Assembly: GCA_949825025.1 (NCBI GenBank)
Contig: OX463784.1
Coordinates: 11,913,283 to 11,977,282, forward strand
DNA from: Siphlonurus alternatus
Taxonomy: Eukaryota > Arthropoda > Insecta > Ephemeroptera > Siphlonuridae
Reading direction: 5' to 3'
DNA: 64,000 bases
The translations under genes were made by a program, and so were the position numbers. Position 1 is the stretch's first letter. Every line of letters begins with the position of its first letter. The notes below the pieces were generated by a model, which saw only the letters and a program-made list of their open reading frames with translations, did not search any database and had not been told where the DNA came from. Below are positions 48,557-58,356 of this stretch, one piece after another.

Positions 48557-48847
48557 CACCTTTAATTATTTTAATATTTATCATGTCAATTTTTTTAATG
48601 TTTAAGAAATTTTAAGAAATAATTTAAATTAAAAATGAACAATTAAGACTTTGTTTTTTATTAATAAGACATGCATAACTAAAAAAAATATGACAAAATT
48701 TAGCATGTATGAAGTGGTTCAAATTTATATTTATTAGCAAAGACTTCTCTAAAATTTATATAACAGTTCATAAATTTAATGTAGGTTAATTTGGGTGCAA
48801 TAAATTTGAGCCAACCCTGGGAAAAAAGAACATTTGGGGGGGGGGGG

Positions 48848-49519
48848 CAATACAATGTTCTATAAACTTATATACTCATGGAAACCAGATATAAAATTAA
48901 ATGTTAATAATGGTTTTAAAATTTATGTTGTCAAAAGTAACAACTAGCACAAGGCGCACAATTAAAGCATGATAATAAAGTATATAATACGTATTACTAT
49001 TTCAGATATTTATTTGATTATTTCATTGTACAGAATCATTATTTACCAGAAAAAATAAGTTATACTGTTTAATTAACATTTTTAATCAGAATAAATTTTA
49101 TATTTTTGAAAATAAAGAATTACATGTACAGATGATACATAATAAAATTATCTCAAAAAGTATTTCGTTTTGTAAAACAAACTTTATAACTTCTTAATGT
49201 TAATGACTAAAAAAATTGCGACTTCGGAAAAAAGAGATACTACTTTCTATTACTGCAAAAAGCAATGTATCTCTTGTCGACCTTATGTAACATTATGTAA
49301 ATACGTAAAAAATTGGGTGGGGAAGCCACATTTTCTTATATTCATGAGTGACGATTTTTTTCTTACTATTTGTTTTGTTTTTGCTCCCTATTAAAAAATA
49401 ATGAAAAAAATCCATTCATATTCATACATTCATTGTAAAATAATTATTAATTATACCATAATAATTATGCGATGTTTTAATTTAGTCTCCCTTGTTCATG
49501 TATATTTACCTATTTTCAT
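48848..49519. other. Unique loop of the foldback element
   Basis: About 670 bp bounded by G12 (48836-48847) on the left and C11 (49520-49530) on the right, which belong to the two arms. It is A+T-rich. The longest opening (49197-49394, 65 codons) has no transposase motif. No repeat from elsewhere in the window was recognised in it. Confidence 0.6.
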
Positions 49520-49899
49520 CCCCCCCCCCCATCCAAAAAAATGTCATTTTTTCCCAGGGTTGTCTCAAATTTATTGCACCCAAATTAACCTACATTAATG
49601 AACTGTTATATAAATTTTAGAGAAATCTTTGCTTATAAATAATAATAAATACAAATTTGAACCACTTCATACCTGCTAAATTTTTTCATATTTTTTTTTT
49701 TTTTTTTTAGTTATGCATGTCTTAATAAAAAACAAAGTCTTTAATTGTTTATTTTTTATTATTAAAGGTGGTAAGTATTTAATTATTATAGTCTACAACA
49801 AAATATAAATTATGCTGTGTAAGTATCATGCGCAGGATTTAGTGGAATTTATTTTATCTCTTTCATGGGCAATTCACAATAACATATTATATATTACAG

Positions 49900-50230
49900 A
49901 CAAGGGTATTTTGTCCGAGGGTGTTTTGTCTGAGGGTATTTTGTCTGAGGGTATTTTGTCCGAGGGTATTTTGTCCAAGGGTAAATTGTCCAAGGGTATT
50001 TTGTCCGAGGGTAAATTATCCAAGGGTATTTTGTCCTAGGGTAAATTGTCTGAGGGTACTTTGTCCTAGGGTATTTTGTCCAAGGGTATTTCATCCGAGG
50101 GTAAATTGTCCAAGGTTATTTTGTCCTAGGGTAAATTATCCAAGGGTATTTTGTCCTAGGGTAAATTGTCCTAGGGTATTTTGTCTGGGTATTATATCCC
50201 AGGGTATTTTATCAAAGGGTATTTTATCCG
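49900..50230. repeat. Right-arm minisatellite, 15-bp unit, inverted
   Basis: Units such as GAGGGTATTTTGTCC and AAGGGTAAATTGTCC, about 21 or 22 of them, run as the reverse complement of the left array. There are fewer units than on the left, and the order of variant units is not a mirror of the left arm. Confidence 0.95.
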
Positions 50231-50245
50231 TGATTCATCATTGTT

Positions 50246-50899
50246 CAATAAAACAGAAAATGCATAATTTAATACTAATTAATAATTTTATTACATCATA
50301 ACTAGCAAAATTGATTTTTTTGGCATTAAAGATATATTTTAGAGAAAAATAAAATTTTGATTCATTATCAAAAGACCCCTAAATGAGGGGAGGATGGTTT
50401 CAAATTCATAGCTTTAATAATTGTTACTGAGAAAAAATTCAAAATTTCTAATTTGGTGTCTTATGGAGAAAAATTTCCCTATACGGGGAACATTTGAAGA
50501 CTATATCAACATGAAGGTATGTTTATATTTACCATACATTCTATGAACTTAACAATTCTTATATGGCATTGAATTAAAATAATTGTTTAAAGAGAAATCT
50601 AAAATAAAATAAAAGTTGCTAGGAAATCTAATTTTTACTTTGTTCTAAGAAAATTTCAAAAATATATATTAAATATTTATTTTTTTGTTTGAGTTTACAA
50701 AAACACTCACTACAACATTCAAAATGGTTTTGAAACTAAACAATCAAATTGATTTAAAAGAAAAGTTTTATATCTAAAGTGACCAGTAAAAATCGATGAT
50801 CGTGGGTTAAAAAAGTTTGTATGTAATTTGATTTTATGACGTCAGTCCCTTCGGCCATTTTAAAAGTTAACCTTTACATCCATGATGTGGGGCTTAACC
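50246..50899. other. No gene recognised; repeat-D fragment
   Basis: 50380-50510 matches repeat D (GGATGGTTTCAAATTCATAG, ACTGAGAAAAAATTCAAAAT, TTATGGAGAAAAATTTCCC). The rest is A+T-rich. Confidence 0.45.
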
Positions 50900-50922
50900 A
50901 ATATACAGTAGTATTAACATAA

Positions 50923-53382
50923 ATAAACATACATTCCATATATAAAGACATACTTGATTCTTTTAAGCTGGAAGTAGTTAATAAGTCTCCAACTAGAGAC
51001 TCAAAGAAAACTGCTACTCTAATTGATCACATAATAATAAAAAGTAAGGATAATATAACTATTGAGTATAAAACTGAGCACACAAATCTTTCTGACCATA
51101 TGTATACAATGGTCACAATAAAATTGAGTAATATTACAACAATTAATTTAAAAAACAAAGCTACATTCACTTATAAACGGGAATTTGACAAATGTAATTT
51201 TGATAATTTTTTATTGCTTTTAATCCGTGAAAAATGGCATGATCTATTGACTCCTTTCAAAAGCTCTAATGAAAGATGGTCTTTGTTTTTAGAAACTTTA
51301 AAATTTCACTTTAATGAGGCTTTTCCAATTATAAAAAAGAAGGTATCATGTGAACCAAAAAAACCTCGATGGATTGTTAACAACCCTCATCTTATTGAAG
51401 AAGGGAATTATTTAAAACGTTTACACTATCAAGTAAAATTTTATAACTCAACTTTATCCTCTGAATATAAAAGTAAAATGATCATTCATAAGCAAAACAT
51501 AGCTAATGCAAAATTTAAAGAAAATGATCTTGAACTGCAAAAAGCAAATAATAAAGTTAAAGCCACATGGAATATAATCAATAAAGCATGTAATACTAAA
51601 AAATTGTTGCACAAAAAAAATCATGAATTATGTATTAATGATGAAATAATCACAGATCCTAATCAAATATGCAATATTTTCAATGTTTTTTTTGTTAAAA
51701 CTGTTGAAGATTTAATTTCGGATAAATTCCCACCCTCTTATTATTTTGAAAATAATATTATTCAAAATGATGAAAATGCCCCTATATTAAATTTTCAAAT
51801 GATAGAGTCCACTTATATATTAAATGTAATGAAATCATTGCCTAATAAATATGCGGCGGGACCAGATGAGATCCCTTATACAGTTGTTAAATACTGTGCC
51901 CATGTATTAGCTATACCTCTAACTAACTTAATTAACCATTCAATATTTGAAGGTATTTTCCCTGATTGTTTAAAAACATCAAAAGTATATGCTACCCACA
52001 AAAAAGGCCCATTAACAAACATTGATAATTATAGACAAATTTCAAATACTTCAGTTTTTGGTAAAATTCTTGAACATACTTTAGACGACCAACTCACTAC
52101 TTATCGAGTTGAAAATAATTTAATTACCCCCTGTCAGCATGGATTTTTAAAATTCCGATCTACAGATACTGCAATGTTCGATTTATTAAATCATATATAT
52201 GCAGCGCTAGACCGTAAACAATATTGTATTGCAATATTTTTTTATTTATCGAAAGCCTTCGATAGTTTGGATAAAAATATTTTATTGCATAAGCTTGATA
52301 ATATTGGTGTTGGAGTATCAAGTCGCAACTTGATAGATTCATATTTGACAAACCGTGAACAATATGTTGAAATTAATGCAATAATCAATGAGGAAAATCA
52401 AACTTATAAATCAGAAAAATTGCCCATAAAACTTGGTGTGCCTCAAGGAGGAAAAATTTCAGCTTCCCTTTTTAATACGGGAACAAATGATTTACCTGAT
52501 TATATAAAAAATGCTAAATTGGTGGTATATGCTGATGATACAACGGCTGTAGTTACAGCCGATAGTGAAATTGAATTAATTCACAAAGTTAAACTTACTA
52601 TAAATGAAGTGCACATGTGGTGTACAAATAATAAACTTATGCTGAACACAGCAAAAACTGAATATATTCAATTTCACTCTCCCAGGCAAATTCCAACACA
52701 TAGCTATTTACTACATTTATCCGGAGAAATTATTAAAAGAGCCGAGTCGGTCAAATTTCTTGGATTGTACATCAATGAATGCTTGGATTGGACTACACAT
52801 GTTAATATTTTATGTAAAAAGCTAAATTCAGCTAATTTTATGTTGTATTCAATTAGAAATTATGTTTCTCATGAAACATTGCTAACTATATATTATGCAC
52901 ATTTTTATTCACATTTAGCATATGGTATAATTAATTGGGGATGCAGAACTGAGCTATTAACTCGTTGTTTTATTTTACAAAAGAGAGCTCTTAGAACAAT
53001 ATTAAGGCTCCCAAAGGGACAGTCTTGTATTTCACACTTTAAAGCCAATAATATGTTAACTGTCCCTTGCATTTATATCTTAAATTGTGCCTCTTTTAAA
53101 AAAAATAATCCAAGTTTTTATGTTCAAAATGATTGTTTCCACAATTATAATACTAGACATAAATTGAATGTTGCTACTGAAAAACATAATTCCGAATTCT
53201 TCAAAAACTGTTCTCTGTACCGAACAGTTAAATTTTTCGAATTTTTACCTAATTGTCTTAAAGAAATAGAAAGTAATAAACTATTTCGAACTAAACTGAA
53301 AAAGGTATTGATATCCAAAGAGTTTTATTCCATAAAGGCTTTCGAGAGTAATAAATTATCTGAGAGAATTCTGTTGGAATAA
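50923..53382 (+). CDS. LINE ORF2-like protein: endonuclease remnant and reverse transcriptase
   Basis: The open frame gives 820 residues, or 760 from the first methionine at 51100. That methionine follows SDH of the endonuclease directly, so it is not the original start. Numbered from 51100: a linker before the RT with WNIINKACN (157-165); RT motifs AGPDEIP (253-259), YRQISNTSVFGKILE (311-325), HGFLKFRSTDTA (347-358), FFYLSKAFDSLD (380-391), LGVPQGGKIS (445-454) and VYADDTT (476-482); then FLGLYI (553-558); and a C-terminal region with YYAHFYSHLAYGI (598-610) and HNYNTRHK (681-688). Related families have aspartate at the position of Tyr382 (codon TAT at 52243-52245), the first catalytic Asp of motif A. 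YADD is intact. The frame has no stop or frameshift, so decay is recent or limited. The enzyme would reverse-transcribe its own RNA at nicked DNA, but this copy is probably inactive. Confidence 0.88.
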   Translation: MNIHSIYKDILDSFKLEVVNKSPTRDSKKTATLIDHIIIKSKDNITIEYKTEHTNLSDHMYTMVTIKLSNITTINLKNKATFTYKREFDKCNFDNFLLLLIREKWHDLLTPFKSSNERWSLFLETLKFHFNEAFPIIKKKVSCEPKKPRWIVNNPHLIEEGNYLKRLHYQVKFYNSTLSSEYKSKMIIHKQNIANAKFKENDLELQKANNKVKATWNIINKACNTKKLLHKKNHELCINDEIITDPNQICNIFNVFFVKTVEDLISDKFPPSYYFENNIIQNDENAPILNFQMIESTYILNVMKSLPNKYAAGPDEIPYTVVKYCAHVLAIPLTNLINHSIFEGIFPDCLKTSKVYATHKKGPLTNIDNYRQISNTSVFGKILEHTLDDQLTTYRVENNLITPCQHGFLKFRSTDTAMFDLLNHIYAALDRKQYCIAIFFYLSKAFDSLDKNILLHKLDNIGVGVSSRNLIDSYLTNREQYVEINAIINEENQTYKSEKLPIKLGVPQGGKISASLFNTGTNDLPDYIKNAKLVVYADDTTAVVTADSEIELIHKVKLTINEVHMWCTNNKLMLNTAKTEYIQFHSPRQIPTHSYLLHLSGEIIKRAESVKFLGLYINECLDWTTHVNILCKKLNSANFMLYSIRNYVSHETLLTIYYAHFYSHLAYGIINWGCRTELLTRCFILQKRALRTILRLPKGQSCISHFKANNMLTVPCIYILNCASFKKNNPSFYVQNDCFHNYNTRHKLNVATEKHNSEFFKNCSLYRTVKFFEFLPNCLKEIESNKLFRTKLKKVLISKEFYSIKAFESNKLSERILLE

Positions 53383-53690
53383 ATAAACAACAATCAGAAA
53401 CTTAATCAATTCAAGTCTTGAATCATGATAAAATAAAAATTGTTGATAATAATTCGCAAAAAATAATGGATAGTGTTTTTAGCTGAAATTGAATTTGTTC
53501 TTCCCCCTAATTTTCTTTTTGTTATGTTAAAGATAAATAATTGTATTTGCTCATTATGTATGTTATGATATTGTGTGTGTTGTTTTGTATTTATATTAAA
53601 ACTTGACGTGAACATATGTTTGTCCTGCACAACCTGTAAAAGTTCAAAATGAATAAATAAAATAAAAATAAAATAAATATACAATATGGA
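50923..53690 (+). mobile_element. Non-LTR retrotransposon (LINE), 5'-truncated
   Basis: This element contains the last part of an apurinic-endonuclease domain, a full reverse transcriptase, a C-terminal region and a 3' UTR of about 300 bp ending in AATAAA-type repeats (53651-53690). The frame is open from 50923, just after a TAA at 50920-50922. The endonuclease remnant reads SPTRDSKKTATLIDHII and ends with the SDH motif at 51091-51099. The true 5' end, most of the endonuclease and any first ORF are missing. The lack of an RNase H domain and the tail type suggest the CR1/L2/Jockey group; I cannot fix the clade. No target duplication was found by eye. Confidence 0.9.
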
Positions 53691-53770
53691 ATGTATCATT
53701 TTCACTGTTATACTATATTTAATACCTAGATGCTTAACATAAATTAATGAACTCTTAAAATTATAATGTT
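53691..53770. other. Spacer
   Basis: Nothing recognised. Confidence 0.4.
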
Positions 53771-54014
53771 ACAATTGAGCATCAAACTTCATTTTTTTTT
53801 TATTGCAGAAATGGATAGAGGGTGCAAAGTTATACTACTCTTGATTTTTTTTTTCAGAATTTTTAGTCCAGGAAATATTTTTAAAAATTATTGAAAGTAC
53901 AGAGAAAGTGACTTCGACGCCTCTAGACACCTCTCTTAATAAAAGAATAGGACCAAAAAAGGGTGTGGGTTAAAACCCTAGGCCAAATTTTTTTAGCAAT
54001 ATTTCCCCACTAAA
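53771..54014. mobile_element. TGACGTCA-family hairpin, right arm mostly lost (type B-like)
   Basis: The left end ACAATTGAGCATCAAACTTC, GCAGAAATGGATAGAGGGTG, AAATTATTGAAAGTAC and centre GCCTCTAGACACCTCTCTTA are present. The right arm breaks off near CAATATTTCCCCAC. The centre resembles 15075-15125 and lacks TGACGTCA, which defines a CRE-less subgroup with 14923 and the outer element at 45836. Confidence 0.75.
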
Positions 54015-54185
54015 AAAGTTTTTTAGAGGAAAATAAGTTCTTGATTAATTATTAGAAGACACCTAAATGGGAGAGTAGAAGATGGTTTCAAATTAAAAAG
54101 TTTAATAATTTCTGAGAAAAGATTCTAAAATTTTCTAACATTGGAGAATTTTTGCAAGCCGGAGAACACTTGCATGATGCGTCTA
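54015..54185 (+). repeat. Dispersed repeat D
   Basis: GAAAATAAGTTCTTGATTAA, CACCTAAATGGGAGAGTAGA, GATGGTTTCAAATTAAAAAG and TCTGAGAAAAGATTCTAAAA match 50340-50460 in order. Confidence 0.6.
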
Positions 54186-54604
54186 TTCAATAATTTGAAT
54201 TTTAAAATATAAAAAATTATGCATGAACCCTTTGCTTACTTAATATTTGTAATAGTCTTTCTATTTACCTTTGTTATTGTAATATATTTTTCTTTTTACA
54301 ACTTTGTTTCACAGGGATACTATGCACTTTTCGTGTTAGGTTCTGCTTGAACTGTTTAGTTTCTCCTGCCTCTGACTTGTTTTTTTATGTATTCATGAGA
54401 GAAATATAATTAATAAAAATGAATAAACCCGTGACTGCTTGTCGATATAAAACGTATAAAACGAAGAACTCTCAAGTTTCTTCTCATTTAATATACTTAA
54501 ATAGAACGATTTTATTAAAAAATTGACATTTAAAAATGATGGCAAATCTAACTATATATCATATTTTAACAAAGGTTTCTTATTTCTTTATTTTTTTTTA
54601 AAGG
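54186..54604. other. No feature recognised
   Basis: A+T-rich; no gene. Confidence 0.5.
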
Positions 54605-54740
54605 TTACACCCATATGAGCTCAAGCCGAGGTAGTGGGTAAGGATAAGGGAGGGAAAGGATGGTCATGTCCACAGCCTGTTACCCGTCCCAGCATTCGCT
54701 GAAGTGAGACTAAGGGAACCGTGGATAACCTAGTTATAAT
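54605..54740 (-). mobile_element. SINE fragment with the shared central domain, third type
   Basis: The minus strand has AGGTTATCCACGGTTCCCTT, AGTCTCACTTCAGCGAATGC and TGGGACGGGTAACAGGCTG. The central domain is recognisable, but the tail (CTTATCCTTACCCACTACC) differs from both the tRNA-headed and the 5S-headed types and resembles 56750-56910. Confidence 0.55.
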
Positions 54741-54819
54741 ATAACAATAATGAGAATTGTAGTATTCATATAAAAAAAAATCTGATATGATAAAATTTGT
54801 ATTATATGATGTTTATTGT

Positions 54820-55148
54820 TGCGCTGTGCGGTTGACTGGGTTTTGTCAGGTCACCAAACTCAAGCAACGCAGAGAATGGTTGATTGTTGATCATTTTTAA
54901 CAAAAATCACGTTTACCACCCAGGAGTAAGATCATCCACCATGTGGTTCCCCTGGCTCTGGTCCATTGACAAAAGCTGTAACGTCCATCTTAGCTGAGAT
55001 TTCCCCGTTTCCCTCAGTTACAGGCAATGCCAGGTTGCATTGCCGTTCCGGAAGAGTCCACGAAATGGGGTTTTCCAAAGGTTTGGGGTTTCAAAATTAG
55101 TGAGCAATTAGTAAGGAAAACAACAAAATAGGGTTTGATAAAAAAAAA
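54820..55148 (+). mobile_element. 5S-headed SINE, plus strand, nearly complete
   Basis: The order is TGCGCTGTGCGGTTGACTGG, then TCAGGTCACCAAACTCAAGC and AACGCAGAGAATGGTTG (the 5S-like part, diverged), then ATTTTTAACAAAAATCACGT, CATGTGGTTCCCCTGGCTCT, the central domain GAGATTTCCCCGTTTCCCTC and GCATTGCCGTTCCGGAAGAG. The tail ATAGGGTTTGATAAAAAAAA equals the tail of 13636. It is the best copy for reading the full architecture. Confidence 0.85.
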
Positions 55149-55587
55149 TGGTACGTAATTTGATTTTTATTAAAATAAGATTAATTTTTTACAAGCTAAC
55201 CTGAATCTACATAAATATATCAAAGCAAAGGGCAGCGACAAATTGGAAAATGTTTTCATATTTATTTTGAATGACATTTGATATAATTGTATATAGGATT
55301 AAAATGAAATGTGAGGATATTAAATTTTTTTTTTTCGTATGAAGCAAATGTATAATATTTATGTTTGTTTTTTTTTCGTTTATTTATACAATATGAGACA
55401 ATGTTGCTATAGAAATGATTCGTTTTTTTTATTAAACACAATTTAGTGAAAAATTTATAAAAATTCAGTGATAAATTTATAGAATACAGGAAAAAAAGAA
55501 TATGATAGCAGACAGAACATACTATCAAAATCATAATAAAACATAGTCGATAATAATAAAATACAATTTTTTATTTTATTATTATTA
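55149..55587. other. No feature recognised
   Basis: The 90-codon opening at 55262-55534 on the minus strand looks random. Confidence 0.45.
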
Positions 55588-55741
55588 GATGCGATTCACG
55601 AAGCAGTTAGCCAGGTTTCTAAACACGTTTAGCTTAACCACGTTTAACAATACCTGTTTTACGTGTTAAACCACCTAATTAAACGTGGTTAAGCTAAACG
55701 TAGTTTGAAACGTGTGGCTAACTGCTTTGTGAATGATGCCC
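55588..55741. mobile_element. GATTCACGAAGCAG hairpin MITE, copy 3, opposite orientation
   Basis: GATGCGATTCACGAAGCAGT faces AACTGCTTTGTGAATGATGC. The loop reads GTTTTACGTGTTAAACCACC, the reverse complement of the loops at 18310 and 36069, so this copy lies in the other orientation. Confidence 0.88.
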
Positions 55742-55884
55742 AATTATTTTTTCATCATTTTTTATTTTTCTATATATAATAATGATATTATATATAACAT
55801 AATATAAATATAAATATAATATATATTATATATACATATATTTGTTAGTACCATTATATAAGACAGCATCATAACGTTGACAGA

Positions 55885-56355
55885 GCTATCAGTGGCCTAG
55901 CCAACAATCATAGTATTTGCCTGGTTGTGACTGAGGAAACAATGGAAACCTCAGTTAGGATGGTTGACAATTGTTAGAAGATACCATCAATCAATCACAG
56001 TTTTATCTACTGTGTATATATGTATTGTGTACTGTATATATATATTTTTTATTTTCTTCAATTTTTGTTATTATGTTTGTTTTGACGAAGCAGTAATTTC
56101 TGATTTATTTGTTGGGGTGGCTGTTCACTTTGTGCTTATAGGTTCTGCCTTTTGCAGTCCACCCATTAAGCTTACAGGTATTTTATTGTAATATGCTGTA
56201 TATATGTTGTCATTTAGCTCAATAAACATTTATTATTATTATTAATCACCTTCCGCATATATTTTCTAACAACCACTACTTGTGTGAAAATTCTGGCGGT
56301 GCCTTGGATTGAACTTATGACCATTTGATTATGAATCGGATGCGCGTCAAGTGCT
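55885..56355 (-). mobile_element. tRNA-headed SINE split by a LINE 3' end
   Basis: The left piece (55885-55998) has the body and central domain (GGTTTCCATTGTTTCCTCAG on the minus strand). The right piece (56244-56355) has the head with box B (AAGTTCAATCCAAGG) and the GACGCG start. The two are separated by 55999-56243. Confidence 0.8.
55999..56243 (+). mobile_element. LINE 3' end inserted in a SINE, 245 bp
   Basis: The insert is flanked by AATCAC at 55993-55998 and 56244-56249, and the joined flanks restore the SINE motif CATCAATCACCT. It ends with AATAAACATTTATTATTATT, a trinucleotide-type LINE tail after a 3' UTR-like sequence. It is too short to hold protein motifs. The 75-codon opening is not convincing. 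Confidence 0.75.
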
Positions 56356-56745
56356 AAATTTAATAATCAATATATTTTTTTTTTCTATAATAACATTTAA
56401 TAATGTAAAAAGTTGTGTACAATATTGAATTTCTTAGATTGAGCTACCAATATTGTGAGTTATATTTGTTTGGGGTCAAGAGCTCTCTCTGGTATAAAAG
56501 TATTTGTCAACAAGTCTGAGCCAACATTCAAAGAAAAACACTTTAGTACGAGTATATTGTAAAGTGTATATATATACGGAGTTTAGTGAAGTTGTTAGAC
56601 CATGTTATATCAGATCTAGTTCTTGCACAAAACTTATAAGTACAGTTAAAAAAGAGAAATAGCTCTATAGGAAACGGAAGAAAAAAAAAATAGGGAAAAA
56701 TTTTTTGTAATTTTTTTACAGGGATACAGGGATCGCGCAATAAAC
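56356..56745. other. No gene recognised; TATA-like site
   Basis: GGTATAAAAG at about 56491-56500 follows a GAGCTCTCTCT stretch. No credible coding region is downstream. Confidence 0.35.
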
Positions 56746-56749
56746 CCCC

Positions 56750-56915
56750 AAGATCTTACAGCTAGCGGTGGGGTAATGGTTATATAGTGATAAGGTATAG
56801 GAAAAGGGTGGTGTTACATGCGCCCAACATTTTCTGAGGTGAGACTAAGGGAACCGTAGAAAACCCCATGCAGTCAGGACGACAACCTCTACTTTTTATC
56901 AATGGACTAAATTCA
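56750..56915 (-). mobile_element. SINE fragment with the shared central domain, third type
   Basis: The minus strand has AAAAGTAGAGGTTGTCGTCC, then GGTTTTCTACGGTTCCCTTA and GTCTCACCTCAGAAAATGTT. The CCTATACCTTATCACTATAT tail corresponds to the 54605 copy. The head beyond 56915 is not recognised. Confidence 0.55.
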
Positions 56916-57511
56916 GATTAATTCACTATGAAACAATAAATTTTATTATTGTACTGATGAGATCATAAATCTTGGTGGAAAAAATAGTGGTAAGAATTTG
57001 AACTACTTAGTCAAACGAGGATGGTTGTGTATCTCATTAACATTGTAAAATAATGCAAACGTTCTATACCAGTAGCCACAGCATAATTTTACAGACCATT
57101 ATTACTTAAGTATTAAAATATGTATCAACTTTATTTATATACATAAAGAATAAAGTGATGTTCATATATATATATAAATTTTATTATTTTTTCATTATAT
57201 AAATATATTAATTATATAAAAATAAACATAATTATATTTTAGCTGTTATTTATTTTCATGACATCCACAGCTAATAATAATACATAATTGTATAACTGCA
57301 TAGTTTATTAATGTCTTTCGTAGTTGAATTAAGTTAAATTAAATTTGCTGATTTAATATACTCGTGTATTATGATATTAAACTGCAGATAATTTTCTGTA
57401 TTTCACGATCATAAAAGCAACATCTGGACAAGGTGTATATATAGAGGTATAACCTCCTATACACCTTGCATCTGGACATAGTTTGTAAGTTTGCACTTAT
57501 AAAACATATAA
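56916..57511. other. No gene recognised
   Basis: It contains a small inverted pair, CAAGGTGTATATA facing TATACACCTTG, near 57429-57470, with CATCTGGACA on both sides. Confidence 0.4.
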
Positions 57512-57621
57512 CACTACGTTTACACGACTGTGTTTAATACGTATGCGTACGACACCCATAAGAATAACATTATCCGTCGTTAACGGATCCGTAATAAACA
57601 CCATCATGTGTACGCAGTGAT
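57512..57621. mobile_element. Small MITE, about 110 bp
   Basis: CACTACGTTTACACGACTGT with GTTTAATACG faces CCGTAATAAACACCATCATG with TGTACGCAGTG; the arms pair with several mismatches. Confidence 0.6.
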
Positions 57622-57767
57622 AAATACAGGGTAAAATAAATACGCTTTTTTTCCCCTAAAATATAACTTTCGGAGAGATGTAATGAATTACTGTTGGCAT
57701 TTTCGGGTGCATGTTTTCAGTATTTAAGAATGGTTACAAAATGGAACAAAATGCATAGTTGCATTTT
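57622..57767. other. No feature recognised
   Basis: Short A+T-rich interval. Confidence 0.4.
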
Positions 57768-57905
57768 CAATTGACAACTTACATGACATATTTTTACTGC
57801 AGAAATGGATGAAGGTTACCAAATCATATTATACTATTTTTTTTATTAATATTTTCTTAAATGTCGAAATTATTTATAGAAAAACATTAAAAGTGCGGCC
57901 AGTAA
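57768..57905. mobile_element. TGACGTCA-family hairpin, left-arm fragment (type B)
   Basis: TTGACAACTTACATGACATA, then CTGCAGAAATGGATGAAGGT and TACCAAATCATATTATAC, match type B left arms. The core is weakly present (AATTATTTATAGAAAAACAT) and the right arm is missing. Confidence 0.65.
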
Positions 57906-58213
57906 TATGAAAGTAAGGCGAGTTTAGTGTTTCTGTTTCATGAAAGGGAATACTGCAACATTCGAATTTATTTAATTTTAGTAGGATCTGAATATTTTCA
58001 ATATTTTCGAACTCAACTGGGCTAATTCAGACTTTTTTTTTTATTACCAAAAAATAATATCATGCTAAAATTATGTCTTTGTTGCTAATCGAGTTTTGTT
58101 TATAAAAGAACATAGTTTTTGACAGTACAAAGTTTCTATAATGCAGATATCTACATAAGTTTTATTAATTAAAAAATAATTTTTCAATTACAATATTGAA
58201 TTAAATATATTTC
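57906..58213. other. No feature recognised
   Basis: A+T-rich; no gene. Confidence 0.45.
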
Positions 58214-58356
58214 AACTGTAAGTACACTCTTCGCCTCTGAAAATTTCCTTTTTGCATCCTTGTAAATCACCATGCCCTGTGATATTCTTACGGAACATGG
58301 TTATTAACAAGGCTGCAGAAGGGAACTTTTCAGAGGCGAAGAGTGTACTTACAGTT
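58214..58356. mobile_element. Hairpin MITE, about 143 bp
   Basis: AACTGTAAGTACACTCTTCG and its complement at 58337-58356 form nearly perfect arms that continue through CCTCTGAAAA. The loop contains CACCATGCCCTGTGATATTC facing GGAACATGG. A related copy is at 20991-21103. Confidence 0.88.

Larger units (their letters stand above)
47987..50236. mobile_element. Foldback (FB-like) element with minisatellite arms, 2250 bp
   Basis: The element is flanked by a perfect 9-bp direct repeat, ATCATTGTT, at 47978-47986 and 50237-50245. The outer ends are inverted and aligned base for base: the left begins GGTAAACGGAAAAAATACCC and the right complement begins GAATCACGGATAAAATACCC. Each arm then has a 15-bp-period tandem array (left about 47996-48384, right about 49900-50230) and a unique inner part that also pairs (GTAGGTTAATTTGGGTGCAA near 48781 faces TTGCACCCAAATTAACCTAC near 49574). 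The loop is about 48848-49519. This is the architecture of Drosophila FB and Galileo-type elements, where 7- to 9-bp target duplications are known. No transposase is visible, so it is non-autonomous. A Mutator-like origin is also possible given the 9-bp duplication. Confidence 0.9.

Noticed and set aside
47996..50230. CRISPR array
   Set aside because: The repeats are contiguous 15-bp units with no spacers, inside an inverted-repeat transposon of a eukaryotic genome.
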